A stretch of DNA of 52,024 nucleotides. Source: Nitrososphaerota archaeon. Lineage in GTDB: Archaea; Thermoproteota; Nitrososphaeria; Nitrososphaerales; Nitrosopumilaceae. The DNA is taken from NCBI GenBank assembly GCA_028867595.1, contig JAGWGB010000010.1, forward strand, positions 1-52,024. The letters run 5' to 3'. This document shows positions 40,915-47,616 of the stretch, one piece after another (within the stretch, counting starts at the first letter, position 1; each line of letters opens with the position of its first letter). The position numbers and the translations under genes were made by a program. The notes beneath the pieces were generated by a model. That model was not told where the DNA came from. It searched no databases and saw only the letters and a program-made list of their open reading frames with translations.

Positions 40915-41001
40915 GTGATACGATCACATTTTGGTTCATTCTATTAGACTGCATAGATCTAATACTGATCGCTACATACTCACATATGCAGGAGGTCCGC
41001 A

Positions 41002-41259
41002 TTGGCCAGAACAAGACGCGCAAATAGGTATTGCGTGGATTGTGGGGGAAGGCTAGTTTACTATCCCCGCCTTTCGAACCCAAAAGCTCCTAACGAGTAT
41101 AGGGTGCTGGTATATGCATGTCCCGACTGCACTAAAGATTTTGATAAACCAAAGATGTTTTCAATACGACGAAATGTAGTTGAAGAACCTATAGAGACAG
41201 TCGAAATAGAGATAGTCCAAGCAAGGGAAAAGATTCCAGAAATTGTCAAATCTGCCTAG
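41002..41259 (+). CDS. Zinc-ribbon protein, 85 aa
   Basis: A TTG-started 85-residue protein with a clear zinc ribbon: C11-x2-C14 (YCVDCGG) and C40-x2-C43 (YACPDC), then an acidic beta-rich end (VEEPIETVEIEIVQAREKIP). A perfect GGAGGT at 40991-40996 sits five bases before the TTG, a strong reason to accept the start. It lies downstream of two palindrome copies. Function unknown; the basic start (MARTRRANR) plus ribbon could bind nucleic acid. Confidence 0.75.
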   Translation: MARTRRANRYCVDCGGRLVYYPRLSNPKAPNEYRVLVYACPDCTKDFDKPKMFSIRRNVVEEPIETVEIEIVQAREKIPEIVKSA

Positions 41260-41316
41260 GACATACAAGAATATCGCAGCAAAACCCAAGTACAACATAC
41301 AAGAAAACCAACCCAG

Positions 41317-41640
41317 ATGCGTGTCTTCTATACTCAAAATCTTGAAAGCATCTTAGACCGAATAGAACTAAATGATTGGAGGCAAAGGTTGCAAGAACCA
41401 TTAACTTATCGTGAGCAGTCCTTGTCTGATAATTGGAAATATTGTGCATTAGGGGAGAGGATAAAAAGAGAGGGCAGGGATCTTGACAAAGTAAAAGATC
41501 TGACACCTGAAGCCATAAAACTGGGATTTAGTTTTGCAACTGCAGTAAAACGCCGAGATAGTACGGCGGCCTTGGAAATTTTGGAGCAAATTGAAAAACT
41601 GCCTTCCATATGGCGAAATGCTGCTGAACTAAACCAATAG
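41317..41640 (+). CDS. Hypothetical helical protein, 107 aa
   Basis: A 107-residue soluble helical protein of unknown family, beginning MRVFYTQNLESILDRIELND and ending LPSIWRNAAELNQ. The C-terminal half (PEAIKLGFSFATAVKRRDST) could be a small helix-turn repeat. It is 57 bases after the zinc-ribbon gene on the same strand. Its stop opens the 387-base G-run region. Confidence 0.6.
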   Translation: MRVFYTQNLESILDRIELNDWRQRLQEPLTYREQSLSDNWKYCALGERIKREGRDLDKVKDLTPEAIKLGFSFATAVKRRDSTAALEILEQIEKLPSIWRNAAELNQ

Positions 41641-41709
41641 AGGGCCTTTTTTCAATACATTTTATGTCTTGGGGGGGGGCTAATGGCATCTATTATATGT
41701 CAAAACATT

Positions 41710-41724
41710 ATTTTTTCAAAAATG
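41710..41724 (+). repeat. ATTTTTTCAAAAATG motif, copy A
   Basis: ATTTTTTCAAAAATG followed by GCAC. Matched in reverse orientation at 41901-41915 and in direct orientation at 42760-42774. The motif is itself a near palindrome (ATTTTT/AAAAAT arms around TC). Confidence 0.6.
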
Positions 41725-41900
41725 GCACTACCCAGACCAGCTGTAACAGCAGCATTTTAACATGAAAAAAGTCCAAAAACGGGGGTTTAGCTTTTGTTCA
41801 GTGGATATGAAGAATTGGAAACTCTTGCTGGGTAATGGGGGTGTTTTGACCCTTGGCTGCTATATGTACGCACAAGTGTTAAACCCCCCATAAAATTGAC

Positions 41901-41915
41901 CATTTTTGAAAAAAT
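41901..41915 (-). repeat. ATTTTTTCAAAAATG motif, copy B (inverted)
   Basis: The plus strand reads CATTTTTGAAAAAAT, the reverse complement of copy A; including the flanking G/C the match is 16 bases. It lies 176 bases from copy A, so the two could pair as a long stem in RNA. Confidence 0.6.
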
Positions 41916-42027
41916 CAGCCTAGGCATAATTATTGGAAAATAACAGGGGGTTTAGCCTTTAGATATGGTTACCTTTTGCTCTATAAACGAGAATAAAACC
42001 AGTAAAACCACAATGTAATACCTTGTG

Positions 42028-42687
42028 TTATCCGATTATTTGGTTGTTGATAAGATATTGCACCAAATCTACAAACTCATCGTTTGTGATTTTTCCATCT
42101 GATAACCAAATTGCATCATTTTTCAACCATGATGGTAAGGATCCTTCATCTAATGTCATGTTTGAATTTATGACTTGATAGTCTATCAGATTGCTGATAG
42201 AATGAAAATAGTCAGACTCTCTTATTTTGCCGTCATACCATAGCCTTGAAGCATCTTTGAACCATGTTGGGATTGTTTTTGATGGTACTGTATCGGTAGA
42301 AGACTGGTTGGATAGTTTTATGACTGATTCGTAGGTCTCGCTTCTCGTATGACCGTATACACTCCCGCCAAGAAACAACGCATAAAAGTGAAACGGACTA
42401 CCATTGTCTTTTGGAACTGCCTGCCAGTAAGCCGTAAACTTGCCGTCAGAATCTGTTGTAGTGACTGCCAAAATTATGTTAGGACGCGTATAAGACGTGT
42501 CATCCTCAATGAATATGGCACGATAAGGTATTGGCGTCCCACTAGATGTAGTCAACAGGCCAGAAAATACGACATTGGATCCCTCTCTTACTTCCCCCAC
42601 AGGATCTAAATGCAATGTTGCGTAAGATGATGCATAGACAGACGGCACACCAATTAGCAAAATCGCAATTAGACAGTTTTTCCACAT
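42028..42687 (-). CDS. Secreted beta-domain protein with two diverged Trp-type repeats
   Basis: A 219-residue exported protein from ATG 42687 (a GTG at 42690 is in frame). The signal peptide is CLIAILLIGVPSVYASS. Residues about 25-130 look like an Ig-like or transthyretin-like beta domain (GREGSNVVFSGLLTTSSGTP-like, TTTDSDGKFTAYWQAV). The C-terminal 80 residues hold two repeats related to the WVKTTAGWW family: IPTWFKDASRLWYDGKIRES and LPSWLKNDAIWLSDGKITND, each followed by a DF/DY...LI..QVI segment. Extracytoplasmic; ligand unknown. It ends against the G-run region. Confidence 0.78.
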   Translation of the reverse strand: MWKNCLIAILLIGVPSVYASSYATLHLDPVGEVREGSNVVFSGLLTTSSGTPIPYRAIFIEDDTSYTRPNIILAVTTTDSDGKFTAYWQAVPKDNGSPFHFYALFLGGSVYGHTRSETYESVIKLSNQSSTDTVPSKTIPTWFKDASRLWYDGKIRESDYFHSISNLIDYQVINSNMTLDEGSLPSWLKNDAIWLSDGKITNDEFVDLVQYLINNQIIG

Positions 42688-42759
42688 CACACAAACTCCC
42701 CTCCAACTGACATTATTTCAAATCTCTTTTGATTGTGTTCTTTAAATTGTTTTAAAACC

Positions 42760-42774
42760 ATTTTTTCAAAAATG
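42760..42774 (+). repeat. ATTTTTTCAAAAATG motif, copy C
   Basis: Third copy, upstream of the secreted protein gene (start 42687) and flanked by two TTTAAAACCATT direct repeats. It is in the likely promoter region of that gene, unlike copies A and B, which lie beyond its 3' end. Confidence 0.55.
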
Positions 42775-42880
42775 CACCATTTAAAACCATTTATTTTAGA
42801 TCTCATACGATTTTGCCTTCTTTTGATACTCGATAGGGTGGTACAAATAACCCGTAAAGCATCAAAGAATTTGAATATCA

Positions 42881-42982
42881 ATGGTTCTTTGTCACAAATG
42901 CTCTGATGAAAAGCATGGAGAATGCATGGGAAAAGCAGGCATGTTTGACTGTGACTGTAAACTCTGCAAATCACACGATTAG
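42881..42982 (+). CDS. Cys-rich microprotein, 33 aa
   Basis: A 33-residue frame from ATG 42881 to TAG 42980-42982: MVLCHKCSDEKHGECMGKAG then MFDCDCKLCKSHD. Six of 33 residues are Cys (4, 7, 15, 24, 26, 29), with C-x2-C, C-x-C-x2-C spacing typical of a metal knuckle. Such Cys density strongly suggests coding. It is divergent from the secreted protein gene. The layout C-x2-C ... H ... C ... C-x-C is like the 50-residue protein at 15020. Function unknown. Confidence 0.6.
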   Translation: MVLCHKCSDEKHGECMGKAGMFDCDCKLCKSHD

Positions 42983-43077
42983 GTAGTTTATCTCATAGAA
43001 CGAGGTAAAGATCGATTCACTAAAGTAAAAAAGATGATTTTCTGGCTTTAAATAGATGAGACCTTCATGGATTCACT

Positions 43078-43332
43078 ATGACCCGACAAGAAGAAGGCAA
43101 TATGCCTACAGGTGCTGAAGTAAAGAAGATAGTATCTGACGAAGTAAGGCCACTTCTTGAAAAGCTGACTGAGCTTGTAGATAAGATGGAAAGATACCAC
43201 AGGCATGATGTAGAGTTTCAACAGAAATTGATACTCTTGATATCTCAAATGTTCAAAAACCAGGAAATCTCAATGGAGGGATTTGACAAGCTTGACTCTT
43301 TTCTGCGAAAGGAATTCTTCTGGGGCAAGTAA
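43078..43332 (+). CDS. Small coiled-coil protein, 84 aa
   Basis: An 84-residue helical protein: MTRQEEGNMPTGAEVKKIVS then DEVRPLLEKLTELVDKMERY. Heptad hydrophobics run through LLEKLTELVDKM and FQQKLILLISQMF, suggesting a short coiled coil or helical hairpin. No known domain. A TTTAAATAG box at 43046-43054 lies about 28 bases before the ATG, consistent with a leaderless message. Confidence 0.65.
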   Translation: MTRQEEGNMPTGAEVKKIVSDEVRPLLEKLTELVDKMERYHRHDVEFQQKLILLISQMFKNQEISMEGFDKLDSFLRKEFFWGK

Positions 43333-43441
43333 ATACAAGAAGAATAATTTGTAAAAAACAAACAAACTCTGAAATTTCTTCAAGTCGTTGTTTAGATGAA
43401 TTGATCTTCACATTAAATAGCAAGATTTTTCAAAAATTGTT

Positions 43442-43783
43442 ATGGAAAAGTTTGACCTTAAGATATCGATAAACAAAAAGCCAACTGATGCCCAAATCAA
43501 AAAACTTCAAGATTATTTTGCTGAAATGCCAATGGATGAAATTCTTGGTGGACTTTATTTTGCGAAAAATAGATGGAAAGCCAAGGATGCAGGAGTTCTC
43601 AAAGTAGGCAGAAAAAGCATCATAAAAAAAGAAATTCACTCTATAACTTCAGAGCAGGCACAATGGCGCCTCAAAAACTGGAAGATGATGATAGCAAATT
43701 ATCGCAGACTTGGATATAGCTATCCGACCATATCTAGAATTAAGAAACTTTTGGTAGAGACAAGCAAGAGAAAACCTAGATAG
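43442..43783 (+). CDS. Hypothetical basic protein, 113 aa
   Basis: A 113-residue strongly basic, helical protein: MEKFDLKISINKKPTDAQIK, FAEMPMDEILGGLYFAKNRW and a C-terminal IANYRRLGYSYPTISRIKKL ending ETSKRKPR. The C-terminal helices with many Arg/Lys could form a DNA-binding unit of unknown type. ATTAAATAGC at 43413-43422 is a TATA box near -25. Its stop overlaps the convergent cdvB gene by eight bases. Confidence 0.6.
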   Translation: MEKFDLKISINKKPTDAQIKKLQDYFAEMPMDEILGGLYFAKNRWKAKDAGVLKVGRKSIIKKEIHSITSEQAQWRLKNWKMMIANYRRLGYSYPTISRIKKLLVETSKRKPR

Positions 43784-44414
43784 TTTCTTGCTTTCTTACC
43801 GTAGACGGTAGGGTTGATGGCAAGTCCGGAATGCTTTGTCTTACCTGTCCCTCTAATACCGCGTGTGCCTCTTCTAATATTTGACTTGTTTCTGCGCTTG
43901 TTGCATCCACAGTGAACGTATTTTCTGAGTTCATGGATGCACCAGCCATTATGTCCCCCAATATGTTTGACAAGTCTTGCATTGAAGAATTGGCTTCTGG
44001 CATAAGTCCACTCAAGCCTGAGCCCAATCCTTTGATGATTGACATGCATGGACTTAGCGTAACCACAACGTCTCCAAGCTCCGAGATTGTATTTAGTCTG
44101 AGCTGAATCTGTTCCATGGCTAATTTGGCCCCAACTACCATGTTAGTCATCTTTCTAATCTCGTGCAGTTCAGTTGCGTATGCCTGAGAATATGGTTTAT
44201 TGTGAGATCTTACTGATTCTACTACCTTTTTGAAAATGTATTCATCTTTTTCTTTTAGTTTTCTTGAGATGGAATCAAGTTTGGAAATTTGAAGTTGCAG
44301 CCTTTTTTGTGCCTCATCAATCTTTGGCCTAAGAGGTGCATCTGGTTTTACCTTATCGATTACTTTTTGTGAGAGGCTATCTTTCTGTATATTCCATCTT
44401 GCTGCAAAGTTCAT
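43776..44414 (-). CDS. cdvB: CdvB/ESCRT-III (Snf7-family) cell-division protein paralogue
   Basis: An ESCRT-III-like protein of the archaeal CdvB family, which polymerises at the membrane during thaumarchaeal and crenarchaeal division and vesicle budding. From ATG 44414 it has 212 residues: MNFAARWNIQKDSLSQKVID, DAPLRPKIDEAQKRLQLQIS and SKLDSISRKLKEKDEYIFKK form the basic alpha1/alpha2 hairpin, followed by TNMVVGAKLAMEQIQLRLNT. The frame extends to ATG 44453, but TTTTAAAC at 44444-44451 fits a TATA box for the 44414 start. The acidic C-terminus has no obvious winged helix or proline-rich MIM2 motif I can name. Thaumarchaea have several CdvB paralogues; which this is cannot be told. Confidence 0.88.
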   Translation of the reverse strand: MNFAARWNIQKDSLSQKVIDKVKPDAPLRPKIDEAQKRLQLQISKLDSISRKLKEKDEYIFKKVVESVRSHNKPYSQAYATELHEIRKMTNMVVGAKLAMEQIQLRLNTISELGDVVVTLSPCMSIIKGLGSGLSGLMPEANSSMQDLSNILGDIMAGASMNSENTFTVDATSAETSQILEEAHAVLEGQVRQSIPDLPSTLPSTVRKQETI

Positions 44415-44533
44415 TATTGACTGCGTCTTGATCTGAATTAATGTTTTAAACATTCATGTTCTGCAATTTGATGTAACTGCAGTGACACCTGTCTGTAGAT
44501 ACATACAAGTTTGACACCTTTTGATAAACAATG

Positions 44534-44555
44534 TTTCTAAATTCGAATTTAGAAA
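44534..44555. repeat. 22-bp perfect palindrome, copy 3, upstream of cdvB
   Basis: Exact repeat of the palindrome at 40808-40829 (TTTCTAAATTC plus its reverse complement), preceded by AAACAATG. It lies between the cdvB start (44414) and the end of the TlpA-like gene (44575), about 120 bases upstream of cdvB, so it could act on that promoter. Confidence 0.85.
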
Positions 44556-44574
44556 TATCATTCATCAAACATGG

Positions 44575-45687
44575 CTATCCAAACGTAAATGTGTAGATTT
44601 GAAATCCAGGTTTTCCTATTAAAGTAAGGGTATGTGAGCCTGCCTGGGGAGATGAGATTATGTTGTACAATCTGTTCTCTGATACGTGGACAGTGCTATT
44701 TTGAGTATCTTGTCCGGCATCGCTGTTTCCAACGGGCTTTCCATCAAGTAATACCTGCACATCTACACCAGGTCCAGTAGCTACAATATGGACATCTTTT
44801 GCAAAATATGGTAGAACGATCTTTCCAGTATCTGAAGATAACTTCATACTGTCTGACAAATTCTGCCAATCACCATCTAGGTAAAAATGATCTTGTTGCA
44901 AGTTTGATGGAAGTGCGTATGTAACTGTCAGATTTGGATGAAATCCTTCTTGGTTACCAATGAAACTTCTTCCAGTTGCAAAGTCGTAACCAAAATAAAG
45001 TTCTGGAGTCTGTTGATCAGAAAACTCATGCGGTTGTAAATCTACTAGTGACATGTTTGCATTTACATCAAGTCCAAGAGCTTGCGCTCGTTGATTCAAT
45101 AGTAATTGTATTGTTTGTTCTGTTTGATCATAATCTCCTTCTCCAAAATGAACGTGTCGTATATGTCCAAGATAATCTGTCATGTATTCTGCAGGCCAGT
45201 ATCTGTTACCAAATGCATTCCACGTTGAATGATCACTGTCTAGCACAACGGGATATGGTATTTTGTATTTTTGCACTGCCATCTTGACATTATCAATGTT
45301 TTTCTCAAATTCAAATTCTGGTGAATGAATACCTACTATAACCAGTCCCTTGTTTGCATATTTTGCATTCCATTCTTCAAGATATGGAAGTGTACGCAAA
45401 CAATTGATGCAACTATACGTCCAAAAATCATAAAGCACAACTTTATTTTTTATGGTGCTTTGTAGCTGGTCTGGTGTGGTATTGATATAGCCTGATATTC
45501 CAACTAGACTTGGTGCAAGAGGGTATTGGCTTTCATCTGTTGTTGCATTGCTAGAAATTGACTGTGTCAATACAGAATTATCCGTTGTGCCAGGTTTATC
45601 AAGTGACATAAAATATGTTGCAACACCAGCTATTGCAACAACTACCACTATTCCCGCTATGATTGCATTTTTGATCTCTTTTTTCAT
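44575..45687 (-). CDS. Membrane-anchored TlpA/ResA-like thioredoxin with C-terminal DipZ-like beta domain
   Basis: A 370-residue protein with an N-terminal anchor (IIAGIVVVVAIAGVATYF, about 9-26), a linker rich in Ser/Asp/Asn, and a thioredoxin-like domain (about 60-200) with redox motif C93-I-N-C96 in DFWTYSCINCLRTLPYLEEW, then GIHSPEFEFEKN and FGNRYWPAEYMTD. The C-terminal 150 residues are a beta-sandwich like that of DipZ proteins (VQVLLDGKPVGNSDAG, YNIISSPQAGSHTLTLIGKP). It would reduce disulfides outside the cytoplasm with electrons from the CcdA protein encoded six bases upstream. In DipZ the two parts are fused; here they are separate. Confidence 0.88.
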   Translation of the reverse strand: MKKEIKNAIIAGIVVVVAIAGVATYFMSLDKPGTTDNSVLTQSISSNATTDESQYPLAPSLVGISGYINTTPDQLQSTIKNKVVLYDFWTYSCINCLRTLPYLEEWNAKYANKGLVIVGIHSPEFEFEKNIDNVKMAVQKYKIPYPVVLDSDHSTWNAFGNRYWPAEYMTDYLGHIRHVHFGEGDYDQTEQTIQLLLNQRAQALGLDVNANMSLVDLQPHEFSDQQTPELYFGYDFATGRSFIGNQEGFHPNLTVTYALPSNLQQDHFYLDGDWQNLSDSMKLSSDTGKIVLPYFAKDVHIVATGPGVDVQVLLDGKPVGNSDAGQDTQNSTVHVSENRLYNIISSPQAGSHTLTLIGKPGFQIYTFTFG

Positions 45688-45693
45688 AACATC

Positions 45694-46425
45694 TCAACCT
45701 AACAATGCATTATTTAGAAGGGGAAAACTGGCTATGGCTGCTAATTGGTTGGTATACACCAAGACTCCAAGTGTAATGATGAGTGCTCCCATTATAATTG
45801 AATAATATTTCAAGTGCTTACTCATTGATCTGATAAATCTTGTAAATCTTGAAAAGAATATTCCCATTAGTATGAATGGAATCCCTAATCCTATTGAATA
45901 TGAAAGTAATAGAATAAAGGCATGTCCTGGTGAAGTTGCAGCAAGTGTCAAAATGCTTCCCAAGATTGGTCCAATGCATGGAGTCCAACCGGTGGCAAAT
46001 GCTAATCCAAATACAAACGAAAGAGGATAACTTGTATTTGCTCTGTTTGGGATTATCTTTTTTTCAAAGTTCAATTTTGATATCTTTGAAGATAACAACA
46101 TGAATACTCCGAATGCAATTATTATGATTCCGCCTATGTGATTAAAGTCTGTAAATATTTTTCCTGTTGTGTTAGATAGCACACTGTTGAGAACAACTCC
46201 TAATATCGAGAAAACAACTGTAAATCCTGCGACAAAAAATATTGTATTTAGTAAAATGTTTAATCTGCTTGCAACAATGTTGATGGTACCGTTGTTTTTT
46301 TGAAGATCAGTCAGAGTCGTGCCTGAAATGTATGCGAGAAACGCTGGAATCATTGGCAAGATGCATGGTGCAAGAAACGAGCCTAGCCCTGCTACTGCCG
46401 CAATGCCTATGCTTAGTTCTACCAT
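45694..46425 (-). CDS. ccdA: CcdA/DsbD-like transmembrane electron carrier
   Basis: A 243-residue protein with six membrane segments. The two redox cysteines are C21 in LGSFLAPCILPMIPAFLAYI and C150 in LAFATGWTPCIGPILGSIL, typical of CcdA. It carries thiol reducing power from cytoplasmic thioredoxin across the membrane to the TlpA-like partner. The start ATG 46425 is preceded at about 46441-46456 by a TTAATAAAAAAAG box. The six-base gap to the next gene shows an operon. Confidence 0.9.
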   Translation of the reverse strand: MVELSIGIAAVAGLGSFLAPCILPMIPAFLAYISGTTLTDLQKNNGTINIVASRLNILLNTIFFVAGFTVVFSILGVVLNSVLSNTTGKIFTDFNHIGGIIIIAFGVFMLLSSKISKLNFEKKIIPNRANTSYPLSFVFGLAFATGWTPCIGPILGSILTLAATSPGHAFILLLSYSIGLGIPFILMGIFFSRFTRFIRSMSKHLKYYSIIMGALIITLGVLVYTNQLAAIASFPLLNNALLG

Positions 46426-46485
46426 GAATACATGATGTTCTTTTTTTATTAATACCTTGTTCCAAATCTAATCCAAATCACTTCC

Positions 46486-47616
46486 TTATGTTATTCTAAA
46501 CTTTTTTCCTGCCTTTTCAAACACATCAAGTGATCTTGATATGTTGTCTTTTGTAAGCCACGCAGTAACTGAAATCCTAATTCTTGCCGAACCTAATTTC
46601 ACGGTAGGGTATCTTATTGGCTGCGCAAAAATTCCGTTATCAAAAAGATACTTGCCAAACTCCATCGTTTTCTTCTCAGCTCCAATTATGATTGGAATTA
46701 TTTGACTCTGTGAATCTATGTGATATCCTAGTGATTCCAAGCCATTTTTTACAAGTTTTATGTTCTTCCATAACTTGATTCTTTTTTGTTCCCTACTGGA
46801 TGCCATATTATCTAGAGCAACCTGAACCAAAAAGCTTGGAAGTGCAGAAGTATAGATAAACGGCCTTGAAGAGTTTACTGCAAAATCAATTACTTCTTTT
46901 TTTGAGGCAGCATATCCACCAAATGCGCCAAGGCCTTTACTCAAACTGCTAATGTATACATCAATCTTGTTTGCAACTCCCATGTGTGCAGCAGAACCGC
47001 GGCCATCATGGCCTGCAACAAAGTCACCATGCGCATCGTCTAAAACCAGAACTGCATTATGTTTACTGCACATCTCTGTAATCTCACCCAACCTTGAAAA
47101 ATCCCCATTCATGGAAAAGATGCCTTCGGTAATCACAAACTTGCGTCGACCTTTTCTTTTCAGTTTGTTTTCTAGATCATTCATGTTGTTGTGTTTGTAT
47201 ATTGATCTTTTTGCATGAGACAGCCTACACGAATCTATGATGCTTGCATGGTTGAGTTCATCGCTTAAAATCAAATCTCCTTTCTGTGGTAGAATTGAAA
47301 TAATTCCAAGGTTTGCCATGTATCCAGTTGGAAAGACAAGTGATGCTTGTTGAGACTTGTGGGATGCAATCTTATGCTCAAGTTTTTTAAATAAATTGTC
47401 ATTTCCTGCAATCAATCTTGAGCTTGATTGTAACTGGGTTTTGGAAAATTTTGTTGCTCCAAGTCCAAGATAATCATTTGATGATAAATTGACTAGTCTT
47501 TTTTTTCCTATTGTGATGTATGCTCCGGAGACTTTGCTATTGTGTAAACTGCGGTACAATTCTGCCTTTTTGATATCTCGCAGCCTAGTACGTATGAAAC
47601 TGAATTTAGGCTTCAA
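46486..47616 (-). CDS. bioF: 8-amino-7-oxononanoate synthase BioF
   Basis: The 376-residue PLP enzyme that joins pimeloyl thioester and alanine in biotin synthesis. Segments: NLSSNDYLGLGATKFSKTQL, GNDNLFKKLEHKIASHKSQ, FPTGYMANLGIISILPQKGD, SDELNHASIIDSCRL, VLVLDDAHGDFVAGHDGRGS (D193, H196) and SSLSKGLGAFGGYAASK with PLP Lys227. TTG 47616 is the start, and it overlaps the bioB stop by 11 bases. It is the last gene of the bioB-bioF unit. Confidence 0.93.
   Translation of the reverse strand: MKPKFSFIRTRLRDIKKAELYRSLHNSKVSGAYITIGKKRLVNLSSNDYLGLGATKFSKTQLQSSSRLIAGNDNLFKKLEHKIASHKSQQASLVFPTGYMANLGIISILPQKGDLILSDELNHASIIDSCRLSHAKRSIYKHNNMNDLENKLKRKGRRKFVITEGIFSMNGDFSRLGEITEMCSKHNAVLVLDDAHGDFVAGHDGRGSAAHMGVANKIDVYISSLSKGLGAFGGYAASKKEVIDFAVNSSRPFIYTSALPSFLVQVALDNMASSREQKRIKLWKNIKLVKNGLESLGYHIDSQSQIIPIIIGAEKKTMEFGKYLFDNGIFAQPIRYPTVKLGSARIRISVTAWLTKDNISRSLDVFEKAGKKFRIT

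Larger units (their letters stand above)
41641..42027. other. 387-bp convergent intergenic region with G-runs and repeats; no gene seen
   Basis: The region lies between the 3' ends of two convergent genes, so neither needs a promoter here. It holds nine Gs in a row (41671-41679), GGGGGTTTAGC at 41781-41791 and again at 41946-41956, GGGGG at 41837-41841, and the inverted form GTTAAACCCCCC at 41878-41889. Two inverted copies of an ATTTTTTCAAAAATG motif occur at 41710-41724 and 41901-41915. I see no coding frame I would accept. A structured RNA, a protein-binding array or an origin-like element are possible readings. Confidence 0.6.

Noticed and set aside
41664-41765. 33-residue plus-strand frame through the nine-G run
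   Set aside because: It depends on the homopolymer length and has low-complexity start; no Shine-Dalgarno or TATA element was seen.
41641-42027. Replication origin
   Set aside because: G-runs recall archaeal origin boxes, but the full box sequence is not present and no cdc6/orc1 gene is in the window.
42687-42974. 95-residue minus-strand frame
   Set aside because: It covers the promoter region of the secreted protein gene and is antisense to the much more protein-like Cys-rich microprotein; its composition is unlike real neighbours.
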